A stretch of 64,000 nucleotides of DNA from CAWDAQ01 sp963800325 (GCA_963800325.1 CAWDAQ010000004.1:1-64000), one strand, 5' to 3'. Shown: positions 25,465 through 35,000, numbered from the stretch's first letter. The notes: a model not told the origin generated them from the sequence alone. Made by a program: numbers and translations.

Positions 25465-27123
25465 CTATCGCCAGGCCCCGACGCGGCGCAGCACCGGGGC
25501 GAACAGCTCGTGGACCTCGCGGACGCGCAGCAGGTGCGCCAGCAGGAGGACGACGACGACGAACCCGGCCCCGCCCACGGCGAGGGTGACCGCGCCGACG
25601 AGCCAGTCCGAGGTCGCGCCGCTCCCGGCCACGCGGATCCCGACGAACGCGAGGGCCCCGCCGGCGAGCGAGGCGACCCCGAGCCGGGTGTACATCGAGG
25701 CGGCCCGGCCCAGCCGCAGCGGGCCGAGCTTGCGCCGGAGCAGGGCGAACCCGACGACGGCGGCGGCCAGGTTGCTCACCGTCTGACCGAGCCCGACGAC
25801 GACGCCGGTCGTCTGCGGGTCGACCGCCGCCGCCACGAGCGCCGACGCGACGGCGAGCGAGCTGACGAGCACCTGGAGCAGGAACGGGGTCCGGGCGTCC
25901 TCGTGGGCGTAGTAGACCCGCTGGACGAGGTAGACCCAGCCGTACGGCACGACCCCGAGGAACATCGCCATCATCACCCCGGCGACCGCGTCCGTCTGCG
26001 GCCGCGGGTTGCTGAAGAAGAACGTGCTCGTGATGAGCGGGCCGAAGACGATCCCGGCGACCGTCATCGGGACGAGGACGACCGCCGGCATCCGCAGCCC
26101 GCGGGAGAGGTCGGCCACCACCTCGGCGGTGTCACCGGCGTGCGCCGCCCGCGACATCCGGGTGAACAGGGCCGTGACGAGCGAGACGGTGATGAGCGAG
26201 TGCGGCAGCATGAACAGCAGGAACGCGTTGTCGTACGACGCCCGGCCGGCCGCGACGACGCCCTGGTCGTCCCCGAGCTGGGTGGCCCGGGTGAGGACCC
26301 GGGAGATGACGACGAACCCGAGCTGGCTCACCCCGACGGCCGCGAACGTCCAGAGCGCCACCCGGGAGGCGCTGCCGAGGCCGACCCCCCGCAGCCCCCA
26401 CCGGGGCCGGTAGCGGAACCCGATCCGGCGCAGCGGGACGACGAGCGCGACGGCCTGCACGGCGATCGAGAGGGTGGCCGACCCGGCGAGCACCGCGACC
26501 ATGCCCGGGGTCCACGCGTTCGGCGCGGCGGCGTCGGGGTAGCCGAGGCCGCGGAACGCGAGCAGGCCGGCGATCGCGACGACGTTGGCGAGCACCGGGG
26601 CCCACATGTACGCCGCGAACCGTCCGTTGGCGTTGAGGACCTGACCGAGCAGCGTGTACAGGCCGTAGAAGAAGATCTGCGGCAGGCAGATGAACGCGAA
26701 CACCGTGCCGAGCCGGATGGCGGCCGCGTCGTCGGAGCTGTTGAACAGCCGCAGCAGCAGGGGGGCGAGGGCGGTGCACACCACGGTCGCGCCGAGGATG
26801 AACGTCAGTGACACCGTGACGAGCCGGTTGACGAACTCCTCGCCCCCGTCGAGGTGGGTGGCGGCCTTCGTGATCTGCGGGACGAGGACGGCGTTGAGGA
26901 TGCCGCCGGCGATGAGGAGGTAGAACTGGTTCGGTAGCGTGTTCGCGGTCTGGAACGCGTCGGCGGTCAGGCCGGCGGTCCCGATGACGGACGCGAGCAG
27001 GGTGGCCCGCACGAGGCCCAGGACCCGGGAGACGAGGGTCCCGGAGGCCATCGCGGCGCTGGAGCGTGCGAGGCTCCCGGTCGGCGTGCTCTCGGCCGAC
27101 CCGTCCTCGGCTCGGTCGGTCAT
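25465..27123 (-). CDS. murJ: Lipid II flippase MurJ (MviN)
   Basis: Polytopic MOP-superfamily exporter that flips the peptidoglycan precursor lipid II. I start at ATG 27123, overlapping the previous stop (ATGA), giving 552 residues. SSAAMASGTLVSRVLGLVRATLLASVIG is the characteristic first helix, and ADAFQTANTLPNQFYLLIAGGILNAVLVPQI follows. About fourteen hydrophobic segments are visible. It lies in the chain nudix-DUF6049-murJ-pseudokinase, with overlapping stops and starts for the first three. Confidence 0.95.
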   Translation of the reverse strand: MTDRAEDGSAESTPTGSLARSSAAMASGTLVSRVLGLVRATLLASVIGTAGLTADAFQTANTLPNQFYLLIAGGILNAVLVPQITKAATHLDGGEEFVNRLVTVSLTFILGATVVCTALAPLLLRLFNSSDDAAAIRLGTVFAFICLPQIFFYGLYTLLGQVLNANGRFAAYMWAPVLANVVAIAGLLAFRGLGYPDAAAPNAWTPGMVAVLAGSATLSIAVQAVALVVPLRRIGFRYRPRWGLRGVGLGSASRVALWTFAAVGVSQLGFVVISRVLTRATQLGDDQGVVAAGRASYDNAFLLFMLPHSLITVSLVTALFTRMSRAAHAGDTAEVVADLSRGLRMPAVVLVPMTVAGIVFGPLITSTFFFSNPRPQTDAVAGVMMAMFLGVVPYGWVYLVQRVYYAHEDARTPFLLQVLVSSLAVASALVAAAVDPQTTGVVVGLGQTVSNLAAAVVGFALLRRKLGPLRLGRAASMYTRLGVASLAGGALAFVGIRVAGSGATSDWLVGAVTLAVGGAGFVVVVLLLAHLLRVREVHELFAPVLRRVGAWR

Positions 27124-29462
27124 GGCCTGGCGTGGTCCTCCGCTGGGGTGCGGACGAGGGGTCCCCGACGTCCGGAGCGCAGGGTACGCCACAGGCCGAG
27201 GACGAGGAGGAGGGCCGCGACCCCGCCGACTCCCCAGTAGATCCAGTCGCCGGTGGGACTGACCCGCACGCTGAGGACCGCCGGCGAGCCGATCCGGGTG
27301 CCGTCGGCGGACAGGACGTGCACCGTCACCGGCACCTTCCCCGCCGCCAGTGCCGTGGCCTGGACGTTGACGCTGCCGCGCCCGCCCGGGCCGAGCCGGA
27401 TCGGCTCCGGCTGGGTGTCGAGCCGCAGCCGGGGGTTGCCCGGGACCAGCCGGATGCGGACGTCGTGGACCCCGACGTCGAGGTGGTTGACCGCGGTGAG
27501 CTGGAGCCGGCCGGACTCGGCGAAGAAGTTGATCGCCCCGGAGGAGACCGTGACCGCGTCCTCCGCCCGGGACGCGGTCGCGTGGAGCTGGCGGGCCAGC
27601 GTGTGCCAGCCGCCGGGCGAGTCCCGCCACCGGACGGACGTCAGCTGGTCGGCGACCCGGGTCCACTGCGCGGTCCAGTCCTCGCCGTCGTCACGGATGG
27701 TCCCGACGGAGGCGACGACGTCGCGGTCCCGGTGGATCCGGCTCGCGATGTCGCCGGTGAGCAGGGGCTTCCCGCCGAGCCCGAGCGGCGGGGGCGTGGT
27801 CGCGGTGCCGCTCGCGGACGGGACGGCCTCCGGGCCGACGCTCTGCGGGACCGCCTTGCGGGCGTCGGCGAGCAGTCCCTTCAGGCTCCCGGGGGACATC
27901 CACGGGATGCTCTCCGCGGTCCCGATCAGGCGCGACAGCCCGCCCGGGTCGGGGTCGACGGTGCGGGGCGCGGCGATGAGGACCCCCCGGGCGGTGCCCG
28001 GCCGCTCGTCGAGGAGGGTCGCGGACTCCGCGACGAGCTGCTGCGCGCTGAGGGCGGCTGCCTGCGGGGTGCCGGTCCGGGTCGTCAGCGAGCTCAGCTC
28101 GTCGTCCCACGCGAGCTCGGGCACCCCCTCGGGGCTGCGCTGCCCGGCCTCCGGGGTGAACGACGAGGCGGCGAGGCCGGAGCCGGGCACGAGCACCGCC
28201 CGCGGGCCCGTCCCCGGGTAGAGGCCCGCGAGCCGGTTGCGCTCCACGACCGTGGTCGGCGCGGTCACGGGCCACGCGACGCCGGCCCGGCCGTCGAGCT
28301 CGGTCGCGGTCGGCCGGGCGGCCCCGACGCGGGTGCGGACCGCGGCCGCGACCCGCGCGGAGTCGTACGCCGCGGACAGGTCGGCGTCGGCCTCCGGGAG
28401 CACGATCGGACGGGTGCCCGCGACCGCGGTGCGGACCCGGTCGGCGACGTCCCGTCGGGCTGCCGCCTCGATGACGGCGGGGTCGTCGGGGTTGGTCGAC
28501 GTCGGCGTGCCGGTGGCGCCGGACGACCCGCCCGAGCCGGTGGTGGCGCCGGGGGCGCCGGGGGGGCCGGAGGTCCCGGCCGACGCGGACCCGTCGGCGC
28601 CGGGGGAGCCGGGGGACCCGGGGGAGTCGGAGGAGGGCGAGTCGGGGGATCCCTGCGAGCCCCCCGAGGAGGGGGTCTGCCCGTCGCCGGTGCGGCCGTC
28701 GCCGGCGCCGGTCCCCTGCCCCGGCGGGGTGACGAGGGTGGGGTCGAGGGCCCAGGTGACGTCGTGCCCCCGCCCGGCCTGGAGGACCCGGGAGAGGCGG
28801 GAGCCCGGGTCCTCCAGCGCGGACCACGCCTCGGCCCGGGCCTTCCCCTGCGGCTCGAACAGGGCCGCCGTCCCGTCGAGGGTGAGCGGCAGGACCCACG
28901 TGGTGCGCAGCGGCACGTACTCCTTGCGCCGCTGGAAGCCCAGGAAGGTCCGCACGCTCGCCCCGCCGGACTCCACGCTCACCGGGAGCGCGCCGTAGGG
29001 GGCGTCGACGACCCCGGTGAGGTCGGACACGGTCAGCCGCACCGTCCGGCTCTCGCCGGGGGGCAGCGGGGTCGGCAGCCGGCTCCCGGTGAGCACCCGC
29101 CCCGTCGCGGGACCGGTGGCGTCGGCCCAGTCCTCCACGTCCGAGCGCCGGACGAGGTCTGCCTCGCCGAGGACGAGCCTCACCTCCGGCTGGGCGACCG
29201 CGGTGGACCCGTCGTTGGTGATCGTGGCGGTGACCGTGACGTCGTCCCCGGGCCGGGCGACCTCGGGGGTGACGTCGTCGAGGGCGACCGTGACCCGGGG
29301 GCCGTCGGCGGCGCCGGCGCGGGGCAGCCGGACGGCCGCCGGGTGGGCGGTCGGAGACCGGGCGCTCGGCAGGGCGGTCACCGGCGCCGCCACCCCGCCG
29401 AGGAGGGCGAGGGCCACGAGGAGCAGGACGGGCAGCCGGAGGCGTCGACCGCTGGCGGCCAT
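27120..29462 (-). CDS. DUF6049 secreted membrane-anchored protein
   Basis: 780 residues from ATG 29462. The signal peptide (LRLPVLLLVALALLGGVAAPVTA) is followed by immunoglobulin-like beta segments (VTVALDDVTPEVARPGDDVTVT) and a low-complexity Gly/Ser/Pro insert at about 250-315. The C-terminus has a helix (IYWGVGGVAALLLVLGLW) and a short basic cytoplasmic tail. This matches the DUF6049 family, equivalent in position to mycobacterial Rv3909 upstream of mviN. Function is unknown; the context suggests cell-wall assembly. The start overlaps the NUDIX stop (TGATG). Confidence 0.85.
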   Translation of the reverse strand: MAASGRRLRLPVLLLVALALLGGVAAPVTALPSARSPTAHPAAVRLPRAGAADGPRVTVALDDVTPEVARPGDDVTVTATITNDGSTAVAQPEVRLVLGEADLVRRSDVEDWADATGPATGRVLTGSRLPTPLPPGESRTVRLTVSDLTGVVDAPYGALPVSVESGGASVRTFLGFQRRKEYVPLRTTWVLPLTLDGTAALFEPQGKARAEAWSALEDPGSRLSRVLQAGRGHDVTWALDPTLVTPPGQGTGAGDGRTGDGQTPSSGGSQGSPDSPSSDSPGSPGSPGADGSASAGTSGPPGAPGATTGSGGSSGATGTPTSTNPDDPAVIEAAARRDVADRVRTAVAGTRPIVLPEADADLSAAYDSARVAAAVRTRVGAARPTATELDGRAGVAWPVTAPTTVVERNRLAGLYPGTGPRAVLVPGSGLAASSFTPEAGQRSPEGVPELAWDDELSSLTTRTGTPQAAALSAQQLVAESATLLDERPGTARGVLIAAPRTVDPDPGGLSRLIGTAESIPWMSPGSLKGLLADARKAVPQSVGPEAVPSASGTATTPPPLGLGGKPLLTGDIASRIHRDRDVVASVGTIRDDGEDWTAQWTRVADQLTSVRWRDSPGGWHTLARQLHATASRAEDAVTVSSGAINFFAESGRLQLTAVNHLDVGVHDVRIRLVPGNPRLRLDTQPEPIRLGPGGRGSVNVQATALAAGKVPVTVHVLSADGTRIGSPAVLSVRVSPTGDWIYWGVGGVAALLLVLGLWRTLRSGRRGPLVRTPAEDHARP

Positions 29463-29944
29463 CAGCCGTCCCCGGCGAGCCGTTGCCACGCCTCGCGGGC
29501 GATGCGGCGCTCGTTGGGGAACGTCAGGTGTCGGTGGGCCTCCTTCAGCGGCAGCCACGCGACGTCGACGGCCTCGTGGTCCGGGTCGTTCTCGATCGTG
29601 AGCCGCCCGCCGACGGCTTCGAGGAGGTAGTGGTGGACGTACTTGTGCACCCGCTTGTCGCTCGTGACGAACCAGTAGTCGATGGTCCCGAGCTCGACGA
29701 CGACGCGGGCCTCGATGCCGGTCTCCTCGGCCACCTCCCGCGCCGCGGTCTCCGGGAGGGTCTCCGCGCCCTCGGTGTGCCCCTTGGGCAGGCACCACTC
29801 GAGACGACCGGCGCGGTTGCGCCGCGCGATGACCGCGATGCGGGCCCGCCCCGCGTCGACGTCGACGACCACACCCCCGGCGGACCGCTCCTCGACCGCC
29901 GGGAGCCGCCGGGACGAGCGGTGCTCGGACGCGGTGTGGCTCAC
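29462..29944 (-). CDS. NUDIX hydrolase (MutT4-like)
   Basis: 160 residues from GTG 29944. The NUDIX box is complete at 55-77: Gly55, Glu61, then REVAEETGI (69-77). This family hydrolyses nucleoside diphosphate-linked compounds; the mycobacterial gene in the same place is mutT4. The substrate cannot be read from sequence. A TACAGT hexamer six bases upstream of the GTG suggests a leaderless transcript. It is divergent from pcnB. Confidence 0.9.
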   Translation of the reverse strand: MSHTASEHRSSRRLPAVEERSAGGVVVDVDAGRARIAVIARRNRAGRLEWCLPKGHTEGAETLPETAAREVAEETGIEARVVVELGTIDYWFVTSDKRVHKYVHHYLLEAVGGRLTIENDPDHEAVDVAWLPLKEAHRHLTFPNERRIAREAWQRLAGDG

Positions 29945-30032
29945 GGGGCCACTGTAACGAGGCAGCCATGGTGTCCCCGGGCACCGGACCGCTGCCCGCG
30001 CGGCCCGCCCCGGCTCGCCTACCCTTGACCCG
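29945..30032. promoter_or_regulatory. Divergent leaderless-type promoters, nudix and pcnB
   Basis: On the minus strand TACAGT (complement of 29951-29956) ends six bases before the GTG of the NUDIX gene. On the plus strand TACCCT (30020-30025) ends seven bases before the ATG of pcnB. At that spacing both transcripts would begin at or next to the start codon, and neither gene shows a ribosome-binding site. Confidence 0.5.
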
Positions 30033-31502
30033 ATGACCTCGACCACGCCCACCCCGGCGCTGCTCCACGCCGCCGTGGCCCACCTCGCGCCCGTGCTCCC
30101 GGTGCTCACCGACCTCGGCGAGCGGTTCGCCGCGGCGGACCACGAGCTCGCCCTCGTCGGGGGACCGGTGCGGGACGCCTTCCTCGAGCGCCGCTCACCC
30201 GACCTCGACTTCGCCACGAGCGCCTCCCCCGACGAGACCGTCACCGTCCTCGGCGGGTGGGCCGACCACCACTGGGACGTCGGCCGGGCCTTCGGGACGA
30301 TCGGCGCCCGGCGCGGGGACGTCACGGTCGAGGTCACGACCTACCGCGCGGACGCCTACGACGGGGCGACCCGCAAGCCCGTCGTCGAGTTCGGTGACGA
30401 CCTCGAGGGCGACCTCGTCCGGCGAGACTTCACCGTCAACGCGATGGCGCTCCGACTGCCCGGGCTGGGGTTCGTCGACCCGCACGGCGGCCTGGCCGAC
30501 CTCGCGGCCGGCCGGTTGCGCACCCCGGGCCCGCCGGCGGTGTCCTTCGGCGACGACCCGCTGCGCATGATGCGCGCCGCCCGCTTCGTCGCCCAGCTCG
30601 GCCTCGTGCCCGACCCCGGCGTCGCCGAGGCGATGAGGGCCATGGCCGGCTCGCTCGAGATCGTGTCCGCCGAGCGGGTGCGCGAGGAGCTGAGCAAGCT
30701 CCTCGTGGCCCGCGACCCCCGCGCGGGCCTGCAGGTCCTCGTCGGCACCGGGCTCGCGGACGTCGTCCTGCCCGAGCTGCCCGCGCTCCGGCTCGAGGTC
30801 GACGAGCACCACCGGCACAAGGACGTCTACGAGCACAGCCTCACCGTGCTGCAGCAGGCGATCGACCTCGAGGGGCCAGCGGGGGGCCCGGCCGACCAGG
30901 TCCCCGGTCCGGACCTCGTGCTCCGGCTCGCGGCGCTGCTGCACGACATCGGCAAGCCCGCCACCCGCAGGTTCGAGCCCGGCGGCGGGGTCAGCTTCCA
31001 CCACCACGAGGTCGTCGGGGCCAAGCTCGCCGCCAAGCGGCTGCGCGCCCTGCGCTACGACAAGGAGACGGTCAAGTCGGTCGCGCGGCTCGTCGAGCTC
31101 CACCTCCGCTTCCACGGATACGGCGACGGGCAGTGGACCGACTCCGCGGTGCGCCGGTACGTCGCCGACGCCGGGCCGCTGCTGCCGCGGCTGCACCGGC
31201 TCACCCGGGCCGACTGCACGACCCGGAACGTCCGCAAGGCCCGGCGCCTCGCACGCACCTACGACGAGCTCGAGCAGCGCATCGCCCGGCTCGCCGCGGA
31301 GGAGGAGATCGCCCGGGTCCGGCCCGAGCTGAACGGCCACGAGATCGGCGCCGTGCTCGGGATCCCTCCCGGCCCGGTCCTCGGCCGCGCGTACGACCAC
31401 CTGCTCCAGGTCCGGCTCGACGAGGGTCCGATCGGCAGGGAGGCCGTCGAGGAGCGGCTGCTCCGGTGGTGGGCCGAGCAACCGGAGTCCTCCGGCACCT
31501 GA
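30033..31502 (+). CDS. pcnB: CCA tRNA nucleotidyltransferase / poly(A) polymerase family
   Basis: 489 residues. The nucleotidyltransferase head has GGPVRDAF (43-50) and the metal-binding DLDFAT (57-62), followed by RRDFTVNAMAL and the flexible-loop region DDPLRMMRAARF. An HD domain (LLHDIGKPATRR, about residues 300-320) is attached, as in actinobacterial members. CCA-adding activity is the likely role, since no other candidate is in view. Corresponds in place to mycobacterial Rv3907c. Divergent from the NUDIX gene. Confidence 0.93.
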   Translation: MTSTTPTPALLHAAVAHLAPVLPVLTDLGERFAAADHELALVGGPVRDAFLERRSPDLDFATSASPDETVTVLGGWADHHWDVGRAFGTIGARRGDVTVEVTTYRADAYDGATRKPVVEFGDDLEGDLVRRDFTVNAMALRLPGLGFVDPHGGLADLAAGRLRTPGPPAVSFGDDPLRMMRAARFVAQLGLVPDPGVAEAMRAMAGSLEIVSAERVREELSKLLVARDPRAGLQVLVGTGLADVVLPELPALRLEVDEHHRHKDVYEHSLTVLQQAIDLEGPAGGPADQVPGPDLVLRLAALLHDIGKPATRRFEPGGGVSFHHHEVVGAKLAAKRLRALRYDKETVKSVARLVELHLRFHGYGDGQWTDSAVRRYVADAGPLLPRLHRLTRADCTTRNVRKARRLARTYDELEQRIARLAAEEEIARVRPELNGHEIGAVLGIPPGPVLGRAYDHLLQVRLDEGPIGREAVEERLLRWWAEQPESSGT

Positions 31503-31563
31503 GCAGCGCCCTCCGAGCAGCGCCCTCCGAGCCGTGCCGCAGACGGGTGCCGCGGACGTCTGC
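31501..31563 (+). repeat. 14-bp direct repeat and weak hairpin after pcnB
   Basis: GAGCAGCGCCCTCC is repeated head to tail (31501-31514, 31515-31528). It is followed by GCAGACG (31539-31545) and CGTCTGC (31557-31563), which could form a seven-bp hairpin and end pcnB transcription. Confidence 0.5.
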
Positions 31564-31603
31564 CGTTGACGTGGGCCGCGGTCGCGGGAGAGGGTCGTCG
31601 TCC

Positions 31604-32329
31604 ATGAGGCTGCGCACGGGTGCCGCGAGCGACGTCGGTCGCGTCCGGGACCACAACGAGGACGCCGTCCTCGCCGAGCACCCGGTGTACGTCGTCGCCG
31701 ACGGCATGGGCGGACACGCCGCCGGCGAGGTCGCGAGCGCGATCGTCGTCGACACGATGCGCGAGCTCCTCGGCGGCGGGCCGCCCGAGGCGGGGGACGT
31801 CGCGGCGCAGGTGCGGCGGGCCAACGAGAGGATCCTCGCCTCCTCCCGCGAGCACCCGGAGCAGGCGGGCATGGGGACGACCGCGACCGGGTTCGCCGTC
31901 GTCCGCGACGCCGGCCGGGAGCGGGTCGCCGTGCTCAACGTCGGCGACTCCCGGGTCTACCGCCGGCGCGCCGGCGCCCTCGAGCAGCTCACGGTGGACC
32001 ACTCCGAGGTCCAGGAGCTCGTCGAGGCCGGGCTGCTCACCCGCGAGGAGGCCCACCACCACCCGCTGCGGAACATCGTCACCCGCTCCCTGGGGGCGTT
32101 CGAGGACCTCGAGGTCGACGTCCGGGTGCTCGACCCCGAGCCCGGGGACCGGTTCCTCGCGTGCTCCGACGGGCTCTCCGACGAGCTCGGTGACGACGAG
32201 ATCGACGCCGTCCTCGCCGCGCACGAGGACGCGGACGCCGCGGCCGCGGCCCTCGTCGCGGCCGCACTCGACGCCGGGGGCCGCGACAACGTCACCGTCG
32301 TCGTCCTCGACGTCGACGCGACCGACTGA
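31604..32329 (+). CDS. PP2C-family serine/threonine protein phosphatase
   Basis: 241 residues from ATG 31604, compact and without a membrane anchor. All PP2C metal motifs are visible: SDVGRVRDHNEDAV, VADGMGGHAAGEVAS, FLACSDGLSDEL and GGRDNVTVVVLDVD. It likely dephosphorylates substrates of serine/threonine kinases encoded elsewhere. It is not in an evident operon: pcnB ends about 100 bp upstream and the next gene starts about 130 bp downstream, after a short GGGGCGG/CCGCCCC hairpin near 32359. Confidence 0.93.
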   Translation: MRLRTGAASDVGRVRDHNEDAVLAEHPVYVVADGMGGHAAGEVASAIVVDTMRELLGGGPPEAGDVAAQVRRANERILASSREHPEQAGMGTTATGFAVVRDAGRERVAVLNVGDSRVYRRRAGALEQLTVDHSEVQELVEAGLLTREEAHHHPLRNIVTRSLGAFEDLEVDVRVLDPEPGDRFLACSDGLSDELGDDEIDAVLAAHEDADAAAAALVAAALDAGGRDNVTVVVLDVDATD

Positions 32330-32459
32330 CCCGACCCACCTCCGGCGGAGCCGACCCCGGGGCGGACCCGCCCCATCCCGGCCCACCCGGCCGGTCGGCG
32401 GCCGCCGGTTCCTCAGCCGCCTCGGCTCACCTCTCCGGCGGGCCTGCCGATGAGGGGGC

Positions 32460-35000
32460 GTGCCGACCCCCTCGCGCGCCCCCCGCGCCGGTTCCCCCTG
32501 CTCGTCGGGCTGCTCGTCGCCCTGCTCGTGCGGGCGTCGACCCGTCCGGGGGTGCCTGTCCCGCGCCGCCGCGCCCGTCACCGCGACCGTCACCGCCGTG
32601 ACCGTCGGCGCGCTCACCCTCGCCCTGGCCGCCGCGCCCGCGCTCGCCGCCGGTCCCGGTGGGGGCGGTGGGGGCCAACGCACCCTCCACGGCACCCTCG
32701 AGCGGCTCGTCGTCGACCCCACCCCGGGGCCGGGCCACGCGCGCGCCACGCGGACCGCGCCGTCGTCCCGGCCGGCCCGGGGAAGCGGACCGGACGCGGC
32801 GGACGGGGCGGAGCTGGTCACGGTCACCACGCCCGAGGGCGACATCCCGGTCCCCGGTGACAAGGCGGCCGCGATCCCCTCCGGCGCCGCGGTCGCGGTG
32901 ACCGTCACCGGCGAGACCGCGCGGGACCCGTCCACCGCCAGCGACGGCATCACCGGGAACACCCCCTCCACCGACGCCGCCGCCTCGGCCGCCGACGTCG
33001 TCGCGGTCACCCCCACCGGCCGTGCCGCGACGGTCCCCGGGGCCACCACCCAGCACGTCGTCCTCGCCCCGGTCTACTTCACCGGGACGGCGGTCCCGGC
33101 GGGGGAGCCGTCCACCGCGGACCTGCGCACCGTGGTCACCGACGTCGACTCCTACTACGACGCCGCGACCGGCGGGCGGGTCCGGTTCACGGTCGACGGC
33201 GTGCTCCCCTGGGCCAAGGTCCCGCTCGGGGTGTCCTCCGGCGCCTCGTGCTGGGACGAGGTCGACGCCATCGAGACCGCCGTCCGCGCCCGCGTCCGCG
33301 ACACCGTCGGCACCCCCCCGACCGGGGCCGACCACCACGTCGTCACCTACTACCCGAACAGTCCGGCGGGGTGCGACTTCGCCGGGCTCGCGACGATCGG
33401 CACCGGCGCCGCGGGCGACGGGTTCGTCTGGCTCAACGGCTACAGCACGACCGGGGTCGCCGCCCACGAGCTCGGCCACAACCTCGGCCTCTACCACTCC
33501 GGGATGCTCACGTGCTTCTCCGGCACGAAGCTGGCCACCCTGTCCTCGACGTGCATCCAGGACACGTACTACGACCCGTGGGACATCATGGGGAACCAGC
33601 CGTACGAGGACCTCGGTGCCATCTCTGCCGAGCACCTGCGCGAGCTCGGGGTGCTCGGGACGGGCGGCCACGAGAGCGTGAGCCGGAGCAGCCGGGTCAC
33701 GCTGAAGCCGCTCGAGGGCGGCACCGGGCTCCGGGCGGTCACGGTGCGCCGTGGCACCCGCACGTGGCTGCTGGAGTACCGCGTCCCCACCGGTCTCGAC
33801 TCCTGGGTCGACGACTGGCTCTACACCGGCTCGAACGGCCACCGCTACCCCGCGCCGCTCGGAGGCGTGGTGGTCCGGGTCGAGGACGGCGCCTCCGCCG
33901 AGCCGCAGGAGCAGGACGTCGTCGACTTCCACCCCCACCCCTCACTGTCCGACGCCGTCACCCCCGGGCTCCGCGGAGGCCAGTGGTGGCTCGACCGGTC
34001 ACGGACCTTCGGGTTCCGGGTCGCGAGCGCGACGAGCCGGCGCGCCGTCGTCGACATCACCCTCCCGGGCTCTCCCGCGGTCGGCCGGCTCACCCGGTTC
34101 GGTGGCTCCTCGTCGTGGACGACCTCGGCGAAGGTCAGTGCCGGGTCGTTCCCGAGCGGGGTCCCGGTGGCCTACGTCTCCTCGGGACGCGACTTCGCGA
34201 GCACCATGGCCGCCGGGGTCGTCGCGGGGGCGCACGGCGGCCCCCTCCTGCTCTCCGGGAGGACGTCCCTGCCCGCCGCCGCAGCGGCCGAGCTGCGGCG
34301 GCTGCGACCCGGGCGGGTCGTCGTCGTCGGCTCGAGGGCCGCGGTCTCGCGCCACGTCGTCCGGCAGCTGCGCGGGTACGCTCGCAGCGGCCGCGTGACC
34401 CGCTGGGCCGGCCGGACCCGGTACGCGACGACCGCGCTCGCGAGCCGCCACGGGTTCCATCCCGGGGTCCCGGTCGCCTACGTCGTCAGCGGCACGCGGT
34501 ACGCGCCGGGTCTCGGCGGGGTCGCCGCCGCCGCGCGCGCTGGTGCGCCCCTGCTGCTCACCCGGCCGGGGCGGCTTCCGGGCGCCACGGCGGCGGAGCT
34601 GCGCCGGCTGCGGCCCCGGCGGATCGTCGTCGTCGGCCCCGGCGCGGCCGTCCGCCCCACGGTGAGCCGGCGGCTCGCCCGGCTCGCCGGCGCGGGCCGG
34701 GTCAACCGCTGGTCCGGCCGGGACCCGTACGCCGTCGCCGCCCACGTCAGCGAGCACACCGCCCGCGCCGGGGCCGGTGTGGCCTACGTCGCCACGGGCC
34801 AGGGCTTCGGGGACGCGCTCGCCGCCGTCCCGGCGGCCGCCGCGGCGTCCGCCCCGCTGCTGCTGACGGCGAAGCGGTCACTCCCGCGTGCCACGCTGAC
34901 CGAGCTCGAGCGGCTGCGGCCGGACCGGATCGTCCTCGTCGGCGGGACCGGCTCGGTCAGCGCCGCCGTCGGGAACCGGCTCGCGATGCTCGTGCCCTGA
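32460..35000 (+). CDS. Secreted metzincin-type protease with cell-wall-binding repeats
   Basis: About 846 residues. HELGHNLGLYH (336-346) provides the zinc-binding HExxHxxGxxH motif of metzincins, and YDPWDIMGNQ is a plausible Met-turn. The spacing resembles gametolysin-like (M11) proteases. Residues 45-64 form a signal-peptide core ending APALAAG. The last ~300 residues contain three repeats with RLRPxRIVVVG, the CWB2 (cell wall binding repeat 2) pattern that tethers proteins to surface glycopolymers. The N-terminus is doubtful: the first 40 residues are Cys/Ser-rich and unlike a signal n-region. ATG 32450 opens another frame with a hydrophobic LLVGLLVALLV. The real start may lie further in, or a frameshift may be present. 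Confidence 0.82.
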   Translation: MPTPSRAPRAGSPCSSGCSSPCSCGRRPVRGCLSRAAAPVTATVTAVTVGALTLALAAAPALAAGPGGGGGGQRTLHGTLERLVVDPTPGPGHARATRTAPSSRPARGSGPDAADGAELVTVTTPEGDIPVPGDKAAAIPSGAAVAVTVTGETARDPSTASDGITGNTPSTDAAASAADVVAVTPTGRAATVPGATTQHVVLAPVYFTGTAVPAGEPSTADLRTVVTDVDSYYDAATGGRVRFTVDGVLPWAKVPLGVSSGASCWDEVDAIETAVRARVRDTVGTPPTGADHHVVTYYPNSPAGCDFAGLATIGTGAAGDGFVWLNGYSTTGVAAHELGHNLGLYHSGMLTCFSGTKLATLSSTCIQDTYYDPWDIMGNQPYEDLGAISAEHLRELGVLGTGGHESVSRSSRVTLKPLEGGTGLRAVTVRRGTRTWLLEYRVPTGLDSWVDDWLYTGSNGHRYPAPLGGVVVRVEDGASAEPQEQDVVDFHPHPSLSDAVTPGLRGGQWWLDRSRTFGFRVASATSRRAVVDITLPGSPAVGRLTRFGGSSSWTTSAKVSAGSFPSGVPVAYVSSGRDFASTMAAGVVAGAHGGPLLLSGRTSLPAAAAAELRRLRPGRVVVVGSRAAVSRHVVRQLRGYARSGRVTRWAGRTRYATTALASRHGFHPGVPVAYVVSGTRYAPGLGGVAAAARAGAPLLLTRPGRLPGATAAELRRLRPRRIVVVGPGAAVRPTVSRRLARLAGAGRVNRWSGRDPYAVAAHVSEHTARAGAGVAYVATGQGFGDALAAVPAAAAASAPLLLTAKRSLPRATLTELERLRPDRIVLVGGTGSVSAAVGNRLAMLVP

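Noticed and set aside
27066..29630. 854-residue plus-strand frame opposite DUF6049
   Set aside because: Gly/Arg/Pro-rich antisense image; the minus-strand gene has a signal peptide, a membrane helix and coupled starts.
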